Source of the DNA: Thermoleophilia bacterium
GTDB taxonomy: Bacteria; Actinomycetota; Thermoleophilia; Gaiellales; JAICJC01
NCBI GenBank assembly: GCA_025928435.1
Contig: JAICJM010000125.1
Coordinates: 1-11,134 of the forward strand
Direction of reading: 5' to 3'
Length of the DNA stretch: 11,134 bases
Part shown: one piece after another, positions 1-6,251 of the stretch
Layout of the letters: each line of letters begins with the position of its first letter
Numbering within the stretch: the first letter of the stretch is position 1
The notes under the pieces: generated by a model
What the model was told of the DNA's origin: nothing
Database searches by the model: none
What the model saw: only the letters and a program-made list of their open reading frames with translations
Position numbers and translations under genes: made by a program

Positions 1-136
1 GGTGGGGTGGGGGGGGGGGGGCTGCGCGGGGGGCCTGGTGGTGGGGGGGCGGGGCGGCCCGGCGCGGCGCGGCGCCGGCCCCCCCCCCCCTCGTGGGCGG
101 TGGGGGGGGGGTCGGGGGCCACCCCCCCCCCCCCCC
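1..136. other. Low-complexity G/C homopolymer tract, probable contig-end artefact
   Basis: These bases are nearly all G and C, with a few T and a single A at 121. Long single-base runs include G at 9-21, C at 79-90, G at 102-111 and C at 122-136. The G-rich stretch at 100-111 can pair with the C-rich stretch at 127-138, so part of it could be a foldback. No gene, promoter or convincing repeat can be read in it. Normal coding sequence starts abruptly at about 140. I infer poor base calls or misassembly at a contig edge and not biology. Open frames crossing this tract should be ignored. Confidence 0.75.
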
Positions 137-139
137 ACG

Positions 140-667
140 TCAAAGGACCGCTTCCGGCACCTTGTGCCAGGCGGCGACGTACTCGCGCTGCAGTGGGTGC
201 GTCAGCCGGCCCGCCCAGGCGACCTGCACCATGTCCGGCACCTTCGGCACGTTGCGCGGGTACATGCCCGCCTCGTACGGCAGCCGGTTGCCCTTGCGGT
301 GGTTGCAGCGCCGGCAGGCGCTGACCACGTTGTCCCAGCTGTGCTCGCCGCCGCGCGAGAGCGGCTTCACGTGATCCATGGTCAGGTCGCGGGGGCCTCC
401 CTCGCGGCCGCAGTAGGCGCAGCGCCAGTTGTCCCGGCAGAAGAGCACCCGGCGGACGACGTTGCGCTTCACGATCGGCCGCAGCTCGACGTACGCCGGC
501 ACCTGCAGGATGACCGGGAGGGCGACGCGCAGATGCTCGGACCGGTAGACGACGTCGGGGTCGTCCGCGATCACCTGGGCCTGGCCGCAGACGACCAGCG
601 ACACCGCCCGCTCCCGCGTGACGAGGCTGGTTGGTCGCATCGTTGCGTCGAGCAGCAGACAGCGAAT
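140..667 (-). CDS. HNH endonuclease family protein, probable ATT start
   Basis: A predicted HNH nuclease of 175 residues, of the small stand-alone actinobacterial type whose cellular role is mostly unknown. With the start at 667, the zinc-binding CxxC is C83-C86, the DH of the HNH core is D98-H99, and the second CxxC is C118-C121, followed by H123 and KGN. The region before the core is beta-rich and fits this family. The first ATG is at 638-640, but the frame stays open upstream and encodes RCLLLDAT, which resembles the hydrophobic N-terminal strand I recall for this family. No ATG, GTG or TTG lies between the upstream stop and 640. An ATT at 665-667 sits 6 nt after AGGGAGG, so I chose ATT; the fallback is ATG at 640 (166 residues). 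The stop at 140-142 adjoins the suspect homopolymer tract, so the last few residues are less certain. It is divergent from the SDR gene. Confidence 0.85.
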   Translation of the reverse strand: MRCLLLDATMRPTSLVTRERAVSLVVCGQAQVIADDPDVVYRSEHLRVALPVILQVPAYVELRPIVKRNVVRRVLFCRDNWRCAYCGREGGPRDLTMDHVKPLSRGGEHSWDNVVSACRRCNHRKGNRLPYEAGMYPRNVPKVPDMVQVAWAGRLTHPLQREYVAAWHKVPEAVL

Positions 668-673
668 CGCGCA

Positions 674-680
674 CCTCCCT
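674..680 (-). promoter_or_regulatory. Strong Shine-Dalgarno (AGGGAGG) for the HNH gene
   Basis: AGGGAGG on the minus strand lies 6 nt before the ATT at 665-667 and 33 nt before the ATG at 638-640. Its spacing fits initiation at ATT and not at the ATG. This site decides the chosen start of the HNH gene. Confidence 0.6.
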
Positions 681-693
681 GGGTTCTCCCCGA

Positions 694-699
694 AGTGTA
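694..699 (-). promoter_or_regulatory. Putative -10 box (TACACT) for the HNH gene
   Basis: TACACT on the minus strand would place the transcription start near 687, giving a leader of about 20 nt that contains the AGGGAGG site. The same hexamer is found before the 78-residue gene at 9175. No clear -35 box is seen. Confidence 0.4.
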
Positions 700-743
700 C
701 GGGCCTGTCCAGTCGACGTGGAGGGGCAGCGCGCGTGCTCTGG

Positions 744-749
744 TAGGTT
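744..749 (+). promoter_or_regulatory. Putative -10 box (TAGGTT) for the SDR gene
   Basis: TAGGTT ends 6 nt before the GTG start at 756, so transcription would begin at or beside the start codon (leaderless). No Shine-Dalgarno at normal spacing and no clear -35 box are seen. Confidence 0.5.
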
Positions 750-755
750 CACCAC

Positions 756-1511
756 GTGGAGCGCGCCGCGATCGTCACGGGGGGCGGGACCGGCATCGGC
801 CGGGCCGCTGCGCTCGCCCTCCATCGCGACGGTCACGGGGTGGTCATCGCCGGCCGCCGGCCCGAGCCGCTCGAGGAGACGCGGGCGCTGATCGGCGACG
901 GCTGCGTGGCGTACCCCGGCGATATCCGCGAGCCGGAGGTGAGCGCCGGACTGGTCGACGAGTGCATGGAGCGGTTCGGGCGGATCGACTGCCTCGTGAA
1001 CAACGCCGGCGGCCAGTTCACCGCCGCGGCCGAGGACATCAGCCCCGGCGGCTGGCGGGCCGTCCGCCGCCTGAACCTGGACGCACCGTGGTTCCTGACC
1101 CAGGCGGTCGCGAAGCGGTGGATGATCGGAAACGGCGGCGGGCGGGTGATCTCGGTCGTGCTCTGCCCGGAGCGCGGCATCGCCGGCATGGCCCACTCGT
1201 CGGCCGCGCGCGCGGGGATGGGCGCGCTCACGCGCACGCTCGCGATGGAGTGGGGACGGCACGGTATCGCCCTCAACTGCGTCGCGCCCGGCTGGATCGA
1301 CACGGAGGGCGTGCGCGGCTACGGCCTCGACCTCGACGACGTGGCCGCGCAGGTGCCGATGAAGCGGCTCGGGAGCGCCGCCGAGGTGGGCGATCTGATC
1401 GCCTTTCTGGCGTCGCCCGCGGCCGGGTACATCACCGGTCAGACGATCGCCATCGACGGCGGCGTCGACCTGACCAGCAGCGGCTGGGAGCCGCCGCAAC
1501 CACGGGGCTAG
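756..1511 (+). CDS. SDR family oxidoreductase, enoyl-CoA reductase (PECR/DECR)-like, atypical active site
   Basis: A short-chain dehydrogenase/reductase of 251 residues, normal length for the family, probably NAD(P)H-dependent and cytosolic. It has the nucleotide-binding TGGGTGIG at 8-15, NNAG at 82-85, a C-terminal half with NCVAPGWIDT at 174-183 and ITGQTIAIDGG at 226-236. The usual catalytic YxxxK is replaced: the segment is HSSAAR at 147-152, with Ser148 at the Tyr place and Arg152 at the Lys place. Its surroundings (HSxAARAG, then LExW-like helix and NCVAPG) resemble peroxisomal trans-2-enoyl-CoA reductase and dienoyl-CoA reductase relatives, which also depart from the classical motif. 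A fatty acyl-CoA or terpenoid-CoA substrate is therefore more likely than a simple alcohol, but this is inference. The GTG start is chosen because the Rossmann strand begins at residue 3. The MoxR gene follows after 18 nt. Confidence 0.9.
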   Translation: MERAAIVTGGGTGIGRAAALALHRDGHGVVIAGRRPEPLEETRALIGDGCVAYPGDIREPEVSAGLVDECMERFGRIDCLVNNAGGQFTAAAEDISPGGWRAVRRLNLDAPWFLTQAVAKRWMIGNGGGRVISVVLCPERGIAGMAHSSAARAGMGALTRTLAMEWGRHGIALNCVAPGWIDTEGVRGYGLDLDDVAAQVPMKRLGSAAEVGDLIAFLASPAAGYITGQTIAIDGGVDLTSSGWEPPQPRG

Positions 1512-1516
1512 GCGTC

Positions 1517-1522
1517 TACGCT
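1517..1522 (+). promoter_or_regulatory. Putative -10 box (TACGCT) for the MoxR gene
   Basis: TACGCT lies in the 18-nt gap after the SDR stop and ends 7 nt before the GTG at 1530. It could give the MoxR-VWA pair its own leaderless transcript. Read-through from the SDR gene is equally possible. Confidence 0.4.
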
Positions 1523-1529
1523 GGAACGT

Positions 1530-2426
1530 GTGGCAGACCCCGTCTCGATCGACGCGCTGACCGCCCAGCTCGGCGAGCACGCCTACCTGGCGGACCGCGG
1601 CCTCGCGACGGTGCTCGCGCTCTCGCTGGCGCTCGAGAAGCCGGTGCTGCTCGAGGGCGAGGCCGGGGTGGGCAAGACCGAGGCCGCGAAGGCGCTCGCG
1701 CTCGTCACCGGCGGCCGCCTGATCCGGCTGCAGTGCTACGAGGGCATCGACGTCGCCCACGCGCTCTACGACTGGAACCACGCCCGCCAGCTGCTCTACA
1801 TCCGCACGCTGGAGGCGTCGGCGGCGCTCGACCCGGGCCGGACGCTGCACGACCTCTTCGGGCGCGAGTTCCTCGAGCGGCGGCCGCTGCTCGAGGCGAT
1901 CGAGCACGCCGACCCGGTGCCGCCGGTGCTCCTGATCGACGAGATCGACCGCGCCGACGACGAGTTCGAGGCCTTCCTGCTGGAGCTGCTCTCCGACTTC
2001 CAGGTGACGATCCCCGAGATCGGCACCGTGCGGGCCGCGAGCCGCCCGCGGGTGGTGCTGACCTCGAACCGCACCCGCGACCTGCACGACGCGCTCAAGC
2101 GCCGCTGCCTCTACCACTGGATCGGCCACCCCGACACGGAGCGCGAGATCGCCATCGTTCGCGCGCGCGTCCCCGGCGTGCCCGAGCGCCTGGCCGTGCA
2201 GGCGGCCGCGTTCGTGGCGTCGCTGCGCGAGCTCGACCTGGCGAAGGCGCCGGGCGTCGCGGAGACGATCGACTGGATCCAGGCGCTCGTCGCGCTGGGC
2301 GAGTCGGAGCTCGACGGCGGCGTCGTCGACTCGACGCTCGGGTCGGTGCTGAAGCACCACGAGGACATCGAGCTCGTGCGCGACGGCCACCTGCCGCGGC
2401 TGGTGGCCCAGGCCCGCGAGGCCTGA
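1530..2426 (+). CDS. MoxR/CoxD-family AAA+ ATPase
   Basis: An AAA+ ATPase of 298 residues, full length for MoxR proteins, which act as chaperone-like partners of VWA proteins in cofactor insertion or complex remodelling. Walker A is GEAGVGKT at 43-50, Walker B LLIDEID at 134-140, sensor 1 LTSN at 177-180, and the KRRC at 190-193 supplies candidate arginine fingers. The sequence between Walker A and B (QCYEGID at 68-74) is typical of the CoxD-like branch. The VWA gene starts 1 nt after its stop, a strong sign of joint function. In Oligotropha, CoxD and CoxE mature the Cu-Mo centre of CO dehydrogenase; no such enzyme or molybdenum gene lies in this window, so the client is unknown. GTG at 1530 is used; GTG at 1528 is out of frame. 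No signal peptide or membrane segment is visible. Confidence 0.92.
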   Translation: MADPVSIDALTAQLGEHAYLADRGLATVLALSLALEKPVLLEGEAGVGKTEAAKALALVTGGRLIRLQCYEGIDVAHALYDWNHARQLLYIRTLEASAALDPGRTLHDLFGREFLERRPLLEAIEHADPVPPVLLIDEIDRADDEFEAFLLELLSDFQVTIPEIGTVRAASRPRVVLTSNRTRDLHDALKRRCLYHWIGHPDTEREIAIVRARVPGVPERLAVQAAAFVASLRELDLAKAPGVAETIDWIQALVALGESELDGGVVDSTLGSVLKHHEDIELVRDGHLPRLVAQAREA

Positions 2427-2427
2427 C

Positions 2428-3552
2428 GTGCCCGCGCCGGGCGACGCCGTCCTCGAGCGGATGGTCGGGTTCGGCCGCGTCCTGCGCGCGGCGGGGCTGG
2501 AGGTGGGGCCCGGGCGGCTGCAGGACGCCCTCCGCGGCCTCGACGTCGTCGGGCTCGCCCACCGCGAGGACGTCTACCACGCGCTGCGCTGCACGCTCGT
2601 CGCCCGCAGGGACGACCTCGACGTCTTCGACGCGGCCTTCGTCGCCTACTGGGAGCAGGGGGCGCGGACACCGACGCCGGAGATCGGCCTCGAGGTGCCG
2701 CGGTTCGAGCCCGACGCGGCCCCTGCGCCGAGCCCCGCCGAGGGTGAGGGGGGAGGCGACGACGGCGGGGAGGAGCTGACCCTGCTGCTGGCCGCCTCGC
2801 CGGACGAGCACCTGCGCCGGCGCGACTTCGCCGACATGAGCTCGGACGAGCTGCGGCGCCTGCGGCGGCTGATGGAGCGGCTGCCGCAGGCGGTGCCGAC
2901 GCGGCGGTCGCGGCGGCTGCGCGCGGCCCCTGCGGGGGACGTGCTCGACGCCCGGCGGACGCTGCAGCGCGCGATGCGGACCGGTGGGCTGCCGCTCGAT
3001 CCCGCCCACCGGCGCCGCAAGCGGGTGCCGCGCAAGCTCGTGTTCCTGTGCGACGTGTCCGGCTCCATGGAGCCGTACGCGCGGGCGATGGTGATGTTCC
3101 TGCAGGCCGTGGTCGCGACGGGCCGGCACGTCGAGGCGTTCGCGTTCGGCACCCGGATCACCCGCCTCACGCCGCACCTGCGCAAGCTCGACCCGGTGCG
3201 GGCGCTCGGGGCCACCGGCGGCCTGATGCCCGACTGGGGCGGCGGCACCCGGATCGGCGAGTCGCTGCGCCACTACAACGACACGTGGGGTCGCCGCGGC
3301 CTCACCCGCGGCGCGACGGTGGTCATCGTTTCGGACGGATGGGAGCGCGGCGACCTGCGCGAGCTCGAGGCCGAGCTCGGCCGTATCGCCCGCCAGTCCT
3401 ACCGGCTCGTCTGGGTGAACCCGCTCAAGGGCCACGACGGGTTCGCGCCGCTCGCGGGCGGCATGCGGATCGCCCTGCGCCACTCCGACGAGTTCGTCGA
3501 GGGCCACAACCTGGTCGCGCTCGAAGCGCTGGCCGAGGTGATCTCCCGGTAA
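2428..3552 (+). CDS. VWA domain-containing CoxE-like protein
   Basis: A 374-residue protein of the CoxE type. An N-terminal helical part (1-90) is followed by a Gly/Asp/Glu-rich linker (about 92-117), a basic stretch (158-203) and a C-terminal VWA domain (about 203-374). The metal-ion-dependent adhesion site is complete: D209-x-S211-x-S213, T274 after a GGG, and D303 in VSDGW. Such proteins bind a client and are remodelled by the partner MoxR ATPase. It starts with GTG 1 nt after the MoxR stop (TGACGTG), with GAGG at 2418-2421 acting as a Shine-Dalgarno 6 nt upstream, so the two genes are probably translated from one mRNA. No signal peptide is visible; it should be cytosolic. The target enzyme cannot be told from the neighbourhood, which holds no CO dehydrogenase genes. 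Confidence 0.92.
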   Translation: MPAPGDAVLERMVGFGRVLRAAGLEVGPGRLQDALRGLDVVGLAHREDVYHALRCTLVARRDDLDVFDAAFVAYWEQGARTPTPEIGLEVPRFEPDAAPAPSPAEGEGGGDDGGEELTLLLAASPDEHLRRRDFADMSSDELRRLRRLMERLPQAVPTRRSRRLRAAPAGDVLDARRTLQRAMRTGGLPLDPAHRRRKRVPRKLVFLCDVSGSMEPYARAMVMFLQAVVATGRHVEAFAFGTRITRLTPHLRKLDPVRALGATGGLMPDWGGGTRIGESLRHYNDTWGRRGLTRGATVVIVSDGWERGDLRELEAELGRIARQSYRLVWVNPLKGHDGFAPLAGGMRIALRHSDEFVEGHNLVALEALAEVISR

Positions 3553-3554
3553 TC

Positions 3555-3590
3555 GGGGACAGTCCCCACGGGGCGGGGACAGTCTCCACG
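3555..3590. repeat. Two tandem GGGGACAGTCCCC palindromes (REP-like) between converging genes
   Basis: Two copies of a 16-bp unit occur at 3555-3570 (GGGGACAGTCCCCACG) and 3575-3590 (GGGGACAGTCTCCACG), period 20 and one mismatch. Copy 1 contains a perfect 6-bp inverted repeat, GGGGAC-A-GTCCCC; in copy 2 one arm base has changed. GTCCCC at 3562-3567 can also pair with GGGGAC at 3575-3580 around a 7-nt loop. The pair fills nearly all of the 39-nt gap between the VWA stop and the protease stop. The place and shape suggest a repetitive extragenic palindrome that might also act as a two-way terminator, although there is no T-tract. No second locus is seen in this window. Confidence 0.6.
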
Positions 3591-3591
3591 C

Positions 3592-4731
3592 TCAGCCGAG
3601 ACACGGGCCGGTGTCCGCGTTCCCGCCGGCCTTCCGCAGCGCGCCCCGGATGGCATCCAGGGGCACGCCGAACCCGCCCGCGACGCCGCCGCCCTCGTCG
3701 GCCGCGAACATCATCGCGACGACGCGGCCGGCCCCGTTCACGACCGGCCCGCCGCTGTCGCCGTGGCGCAGCACGCCGCGCAGCGGCACGACGGTTCGGG
3801 GGTGGACGTTGCGGCCGTACGCGTCCGGCGCGAGCGCGGTGACGGGCGCGCCGGCGCGGCCGGGGACGGCGGTCAGCGGGCCGTTCTCGGGGTAGCCGAT
3901 CAGCACGGCCGGCTCGCCGGAGGGGGCACGGGTTGCGAGCGCAAGCGCCGGCGTCCGCAGGCCCGGGACGCGCAGCAGCGCGACGTCGTTCCCGGAATCG
4001 ACGGCGATCGGCGTCCCCCGCAGGGTCGGGCCGCCCGGCACCTCGACGCTCGCGTCGTCCTCGCCGGCGATGACGTGCGCGTTCGTGGCCACGATCCCCG
4101 GGCGCAGCACCCACCCCGAGCCCTGGATGTTGAGGCCGCAGGCGACGCCCTCGATGCGCACGACGCTGCGCTGGTCGCGGCGGGCGGCGCGGCTTCGCAG
4201 GACGCTCGGGTCGGGCGGCGGCAGCGCCCGGTCGGCGATCGACGGGATCACGGGCAGCGGGTCGAAGCGGGCGAGCGCGTTCAGCACCTCGTCGGCGGGC
4301 ACCGCCCGCAGGAGCGCCGGCAGCACGGTCGAGCCCTGCACGTCGCGGCGCAGCCCCAGTCCCGGCTGTGCGAGCGCGACGACGGCCGCCAGCCAGGCGA
4401 CTGCCAGCCCCAGCGCGGCGCCGGCGAGCAGCCCGCCGGCGGTGTCGGCCATGCGCAGCGGCCCGCGCACGAGCCGTCCGCGCAGGAGCTCGGCGGCCGA
4501 GCCCGTCACCGCCTGCGCGATGGTGCCGCCGACCAGGGCGCCGACCATGCTCGCGAGCGGCAGCCATGTCGACCCCGAGCCGCCGGTGAGCAGGTGGGGG
4601 GCGATCCGAGCCCCGACCAGGGCGCCGATCGCGAAGCCGGCGAGGCCGAGCACGTTCGCCACGAGGCCGCGCCGCGCCCCGAGCAGCGCCGACACCGCCA
4701 CCCACGCGATCACGATCAGGTCGACAGCCAC
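3592..4731 (-). CDS. MarP-like membrane-anchored serine protease (CvpA + trypsin-like)
   Basis: A 379-residue protein with an N-terminal CvpA-like part of about four membrane helices (roughly 4-18, 25-45, 57-76, 97-121) and an extracytoplasmic trypsin-like domain (about 185-370). The catalytic triad is visible: H219 in TNAHV, D249 in GNDVALL, S326 in GDSGGPV. C198, just before the first strand, and C377, three residues from the end, match the disulfide known in Mycobacterium tuberculosis MarP, a periplasmic protease needed for acid and oxidative stress survival through cell-wall hydrolase processing. A similar stress role is inferred here. The GTG start is preceded by TATAAC 7 nt upstream. 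It is convergent with the VWA gene and divergent, over 31 nt, from the PAC2 gene. HtrA-type PDZ domains are absent. Confidence 0.92.
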   Translation of the reverse strand: MAVDLIVIAWVAVSALLGARRGLVANVLGLAGFAIGALVGARIAPHLLTGGSGSTWLPLASMVGALVGGTIAQAVTGSAAELLRGRLVRGPLRMADTAGGLLAGAALGLAVAWLAAVVALAQPGLGLRRDVQGSTVLPALLRAVPADEVLNALARFDPLPVIPSIADRALPPPDPSVLRSRAARRDQRSVVRIEGVACGLNIQGSGWVLRPGIVATNAHVIAGEDDASVEVPGGPTLRGTPIAVDSGNDVALLRVPGLRTPALALATRAPSGEPAVLIGYPENGPLTAVPGRAGAPVTALAPDAYGRNVHPRTVVPLRGVLRHGDSGGPVVNGAGRVVAMMFAADEGGGVAGGFGVPLDAIRGALRKAGGNADTGPCLG

Positions 4732-4738
4732 CGCTCGG

Positions 4739-4744
4739 GTTATA
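4739..4744 (-). promoter_or_regulatory. Putative -10 box (TATAAC) for the MarP-like gene
   Basis: TATAAC on the minus strand matches five of six positions of TATAAT and ends 7 nt before the GTG at 4731, so the transcript would start at the codon. It is 6 bp from the opposing -10 box of the PAC2 gene. Confidence 0.5.
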
Positions 4745-4750
4745 CCGTCC

Positions 4751-4756
4751 TAGACT
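4751..4756 (+). promoter_or_regulatory. Putative -10 box (TAGACT) for the PAC2-thioredoxin operon
   Basis: TAGACT ends 6 nt before the GTG at 4763. The only purine stretch (AGG) is 1-2 nt from the codon, too close for a Shine-Dalgarno, so a leaderless mRNA is suggested. No good -35 hexamer is seen at 17-18 bp. Confidence 0.5.
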
Positions 4757-4762
4757 GCAGGC

Positions 4763-5605
4763 GTGGACTTCGTCGAGCTCGAGGGGAATCCCAAGCTGCG
4801 CCATCCGCGCGTCGTCGCGGCGTTCCGCGGATGGAACGACGCGGGCGGCGCCGCCAGCCTGGCGGCGGGCTATCTGCGCTCCGTCACCGACGCCGAGCGC
4901 TTCGCCGTCATCGACTCCGAGCCGTTCGTCGACTACCAGCAGACGCGCCCGACCGTTTCGATGGTCGACGGCGACGTCCGCCACGTCGAGTGGCCGGTGA
5001 CCGAGGTGTTCGCGTCGCAGGACCACGACCTGATGATCGTGCTCGGCACCGAGCCGAATATGCGCTGGCGGGCCTTCTCGGACTCGATCGTCGACCTCGC
5101 GCAGCGCTACCGCTCCCGGCTCGTGATCACCATGGGGGCGCTGCTCGCCGACACGCCGCACACCCGGCCGGTGCCGGTCTCGGCCAGCGCCTCCGACCCC
5201 GACCTGATGTCCCGCCACGGGCTCGTGCGCTCGACGTACGAGGGCCCGACGGGGATCGTCGGCGTCCTGCACGACTCGTGCTCGCGGGCAGGCCTCGTCT
5301 CGGCCAGCCTGTGGGCGGCGACGCCGCACTACATCTCGGCCGCGCCGAACCCCCAGGCGGCGCTCGCGCTGCTCGAGCGGCTGGCGGACATCGCCGGGAC
5401 GCCGGCGGGCAGCCCGGAGCTCGAGCGGGCGGCCAGCGAGTACCAGCTGCGGGTGGCCTCGGCGATCGCCGACGACCCCGACGTCGCCGGCTACGTCGAG
5501 CAGCTCGAGCAGGCGGCCGACCGGGACGACCCGCCCACCGGCGAGGAGCTGGCGGCGGACTTCGAGCGCTACCTGCGCGAGCAAGCCGACGAGAAGGACG
5601 ACTGA
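4763..5605 (+). CDS. PAC2 family protein
   Basis: A 280-residue protein recognised as the bacterial PAC2 (proteasome assembly chaperone 2-like) family, common in actinobacteria and of unsettled function. Family-type features are the N-terminal FRGWNDAGGAAS at 21-32, a central LIVLGTEPNMRW-like strand and loop at about 90-103, and VITMGALLADTPHTRP at about 121-136 with the following GPTGIVGVLHD at 160-170. The C-terminal 60 residues are acidic and helical. There are no membrane segments or signal peptide. The thioredoxin-TPR gene follows after 1 nt, which hints at a shared role in protein quality control; that is inference. The GTG start is supported by the -10 box 6 nt upstream and by alignment of FVELEG with the family's N-terminus. 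A link to the proteasome in bacteria is not established. Confidence 0.9.
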   Translation: MDFVELEGNPKLRHPRVVAAFRGWNDAGGAASLAAGYLRSVTDAERFAVIDSEPFVDYQQTRPTVSMVDGDVRHVEWPVTEVFASQDHDLMIVLGTEPNMRWRAFSDSIVDLAQRYRSRLVITMGALLADTPHTRPVPVSASASDPDLMSRHGLVRSTYEGPTGIVGVLHDSCSRAGLVSASLWAATPHYISAAPNPQAALALLERLADIAGTPAGSPELERAASEYQLRVASAIADDPDVAGYVEQLEQAADRDDPPTGEELAADFERYLREQADEKDD

Positions 5606-5606
5606 C

Positions 5607-6251
5607 GTGACGGAGGCGACCGACCAGACCTTCGAGACCGACGTGGTCGAGCGGTCGCGCGAGCTGCCCGTCGTGGTCGACTTCTGGGCCGAGTGGTGCG
5701 GGCCCTGCCGGCAGCTCGGCCCGGTCCTCGAGCAGGCGGTCGAGGCCACGGACGGGGCCGTGGAGCTGGTCAAGGTCGACGTCGACGCGAACCCGCACGT
5801 CGCAGCCCGCTACCGCGTCCAGGGCATCCCGGCCGTGAAGGCCTTCAAGGACGGCCGCCTCGTCGACGAGTTCACGGGCGCGGTCCCGCGCGCCGCGGTC
5901 GATTCCTTCCTGCGGGGGCTGCTGCCCTCCGAGGCCGACCGGCTGGTCGCGCTCGGCGACGAGGAGTCGGTGCGGCGCGCGCTCGAGCTGCAGCCGAACC
6001 ACCCCGCCGCCCGGGCGGCCCTCATCCGGATCGAGTCGGCCGGCGACCCGCTGCTCGCCCCGGCGCTCGAGGCGCTCGAGCAGGGCGAGACCGAGCGCGG
6101 GCTCGAGCTGCTCCTGGGCCTCCTGGGGGACGCGGGCGCCGACCTGCGCGACCGCATCCGCCAGGTCATGGTCGGGGTGTTCACGGAGCTGGGCCAGGAC
6201 CACCCGCTGGCCTCGAAGTACCGCCGCCGCCTGGCCTCCGCGCTCTACTGA
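5607..6251 (+). CDS. ybbN: Thioredoxin domain protein with C-terminal TPR-like region (YbbN/CnoX type)
   Basis: A cytosolic 214-residue protein. Residues 1-107 form a thioredoxin fold with WCGPC (C31, C34) and the cis-proline at P75 in GIPAVKAF. Residues 108-214 are helical, TPR-like, ending in the characteristic YRRRLASALY. In E. coli, YbbN/CnoX is a redox-protecting holdase that cooperates with GroEL and has lost the CxxC; here the CxxC is intact, as in many other bacteria, so disulfide exchange is likely. It starts with GTG 1 nt after the PAC2 stop (again TGACGTG), with AAGGA at 5594-5598 as Shine-Dalgarno at 8 nt, so it is the second gene of a two-gene operon. At the 3' end it overlaps the convergent thioesterase gene by 7 nt. 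Confidence 0.93.
   Translation: MTEATDQTFETDVVERSRELPVVVDFWAEWCGPCRQLGPVLEQAVEATDGAVELVKVDVDANPHVAARYRVQGIPAVKAFKDGRLVDEFTGAVPRAAVDSFLRGLLPSEADRLVALGDEESVRRALELQPNHPAARAALIRIESAGDPLLAPALEALEQGETERGLELLLGLLGDAGADLRDRIRQVMVGVFTELGQDHPLASKYRRRLASALY

Noticed and set aside
2..2779. A 925-codon open frame on the plus strand covering the window start and the HNH, SDR and MoxR genes
   Set aside because: It is Arg/Pro/Gly-rich nonsense typical of an out-of-frame reading of GC-rich DNA, crosses the homopolymer tract and has no domain; well-supported genes occupy the other frames.
2428..3552. Metal chelatase subunit (BchD/ChlD type)
   Set aside because: There is no AAA domain fused in the same protein and no cobalt or magnesium chelatase partner; layout with a MoxR ATPase and N-terminal helical part fits CoxE better.
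3555..3590. A CRISPR array or classical Rho-independent terminator
   Set aside because: There are only two units with a 4-bp spacer, so it is no CRISPR; no T-tract follows the hairpin on either strand, so a classical terminator is not supported.
4721..4726. TCGACA as a -35 box for the PAC2 promoter
   Set aside because: It is 24 bp from TAGACT, too far for a normal spacer.
3425..5773. A 782-codon minus-strand open frame across the protease, PAC2 and thioredoxin genes
   Set aside because: Composition is Arg-rich and unstructured; it is antisense to two clear plus-strand genes and out of frame with the protease.
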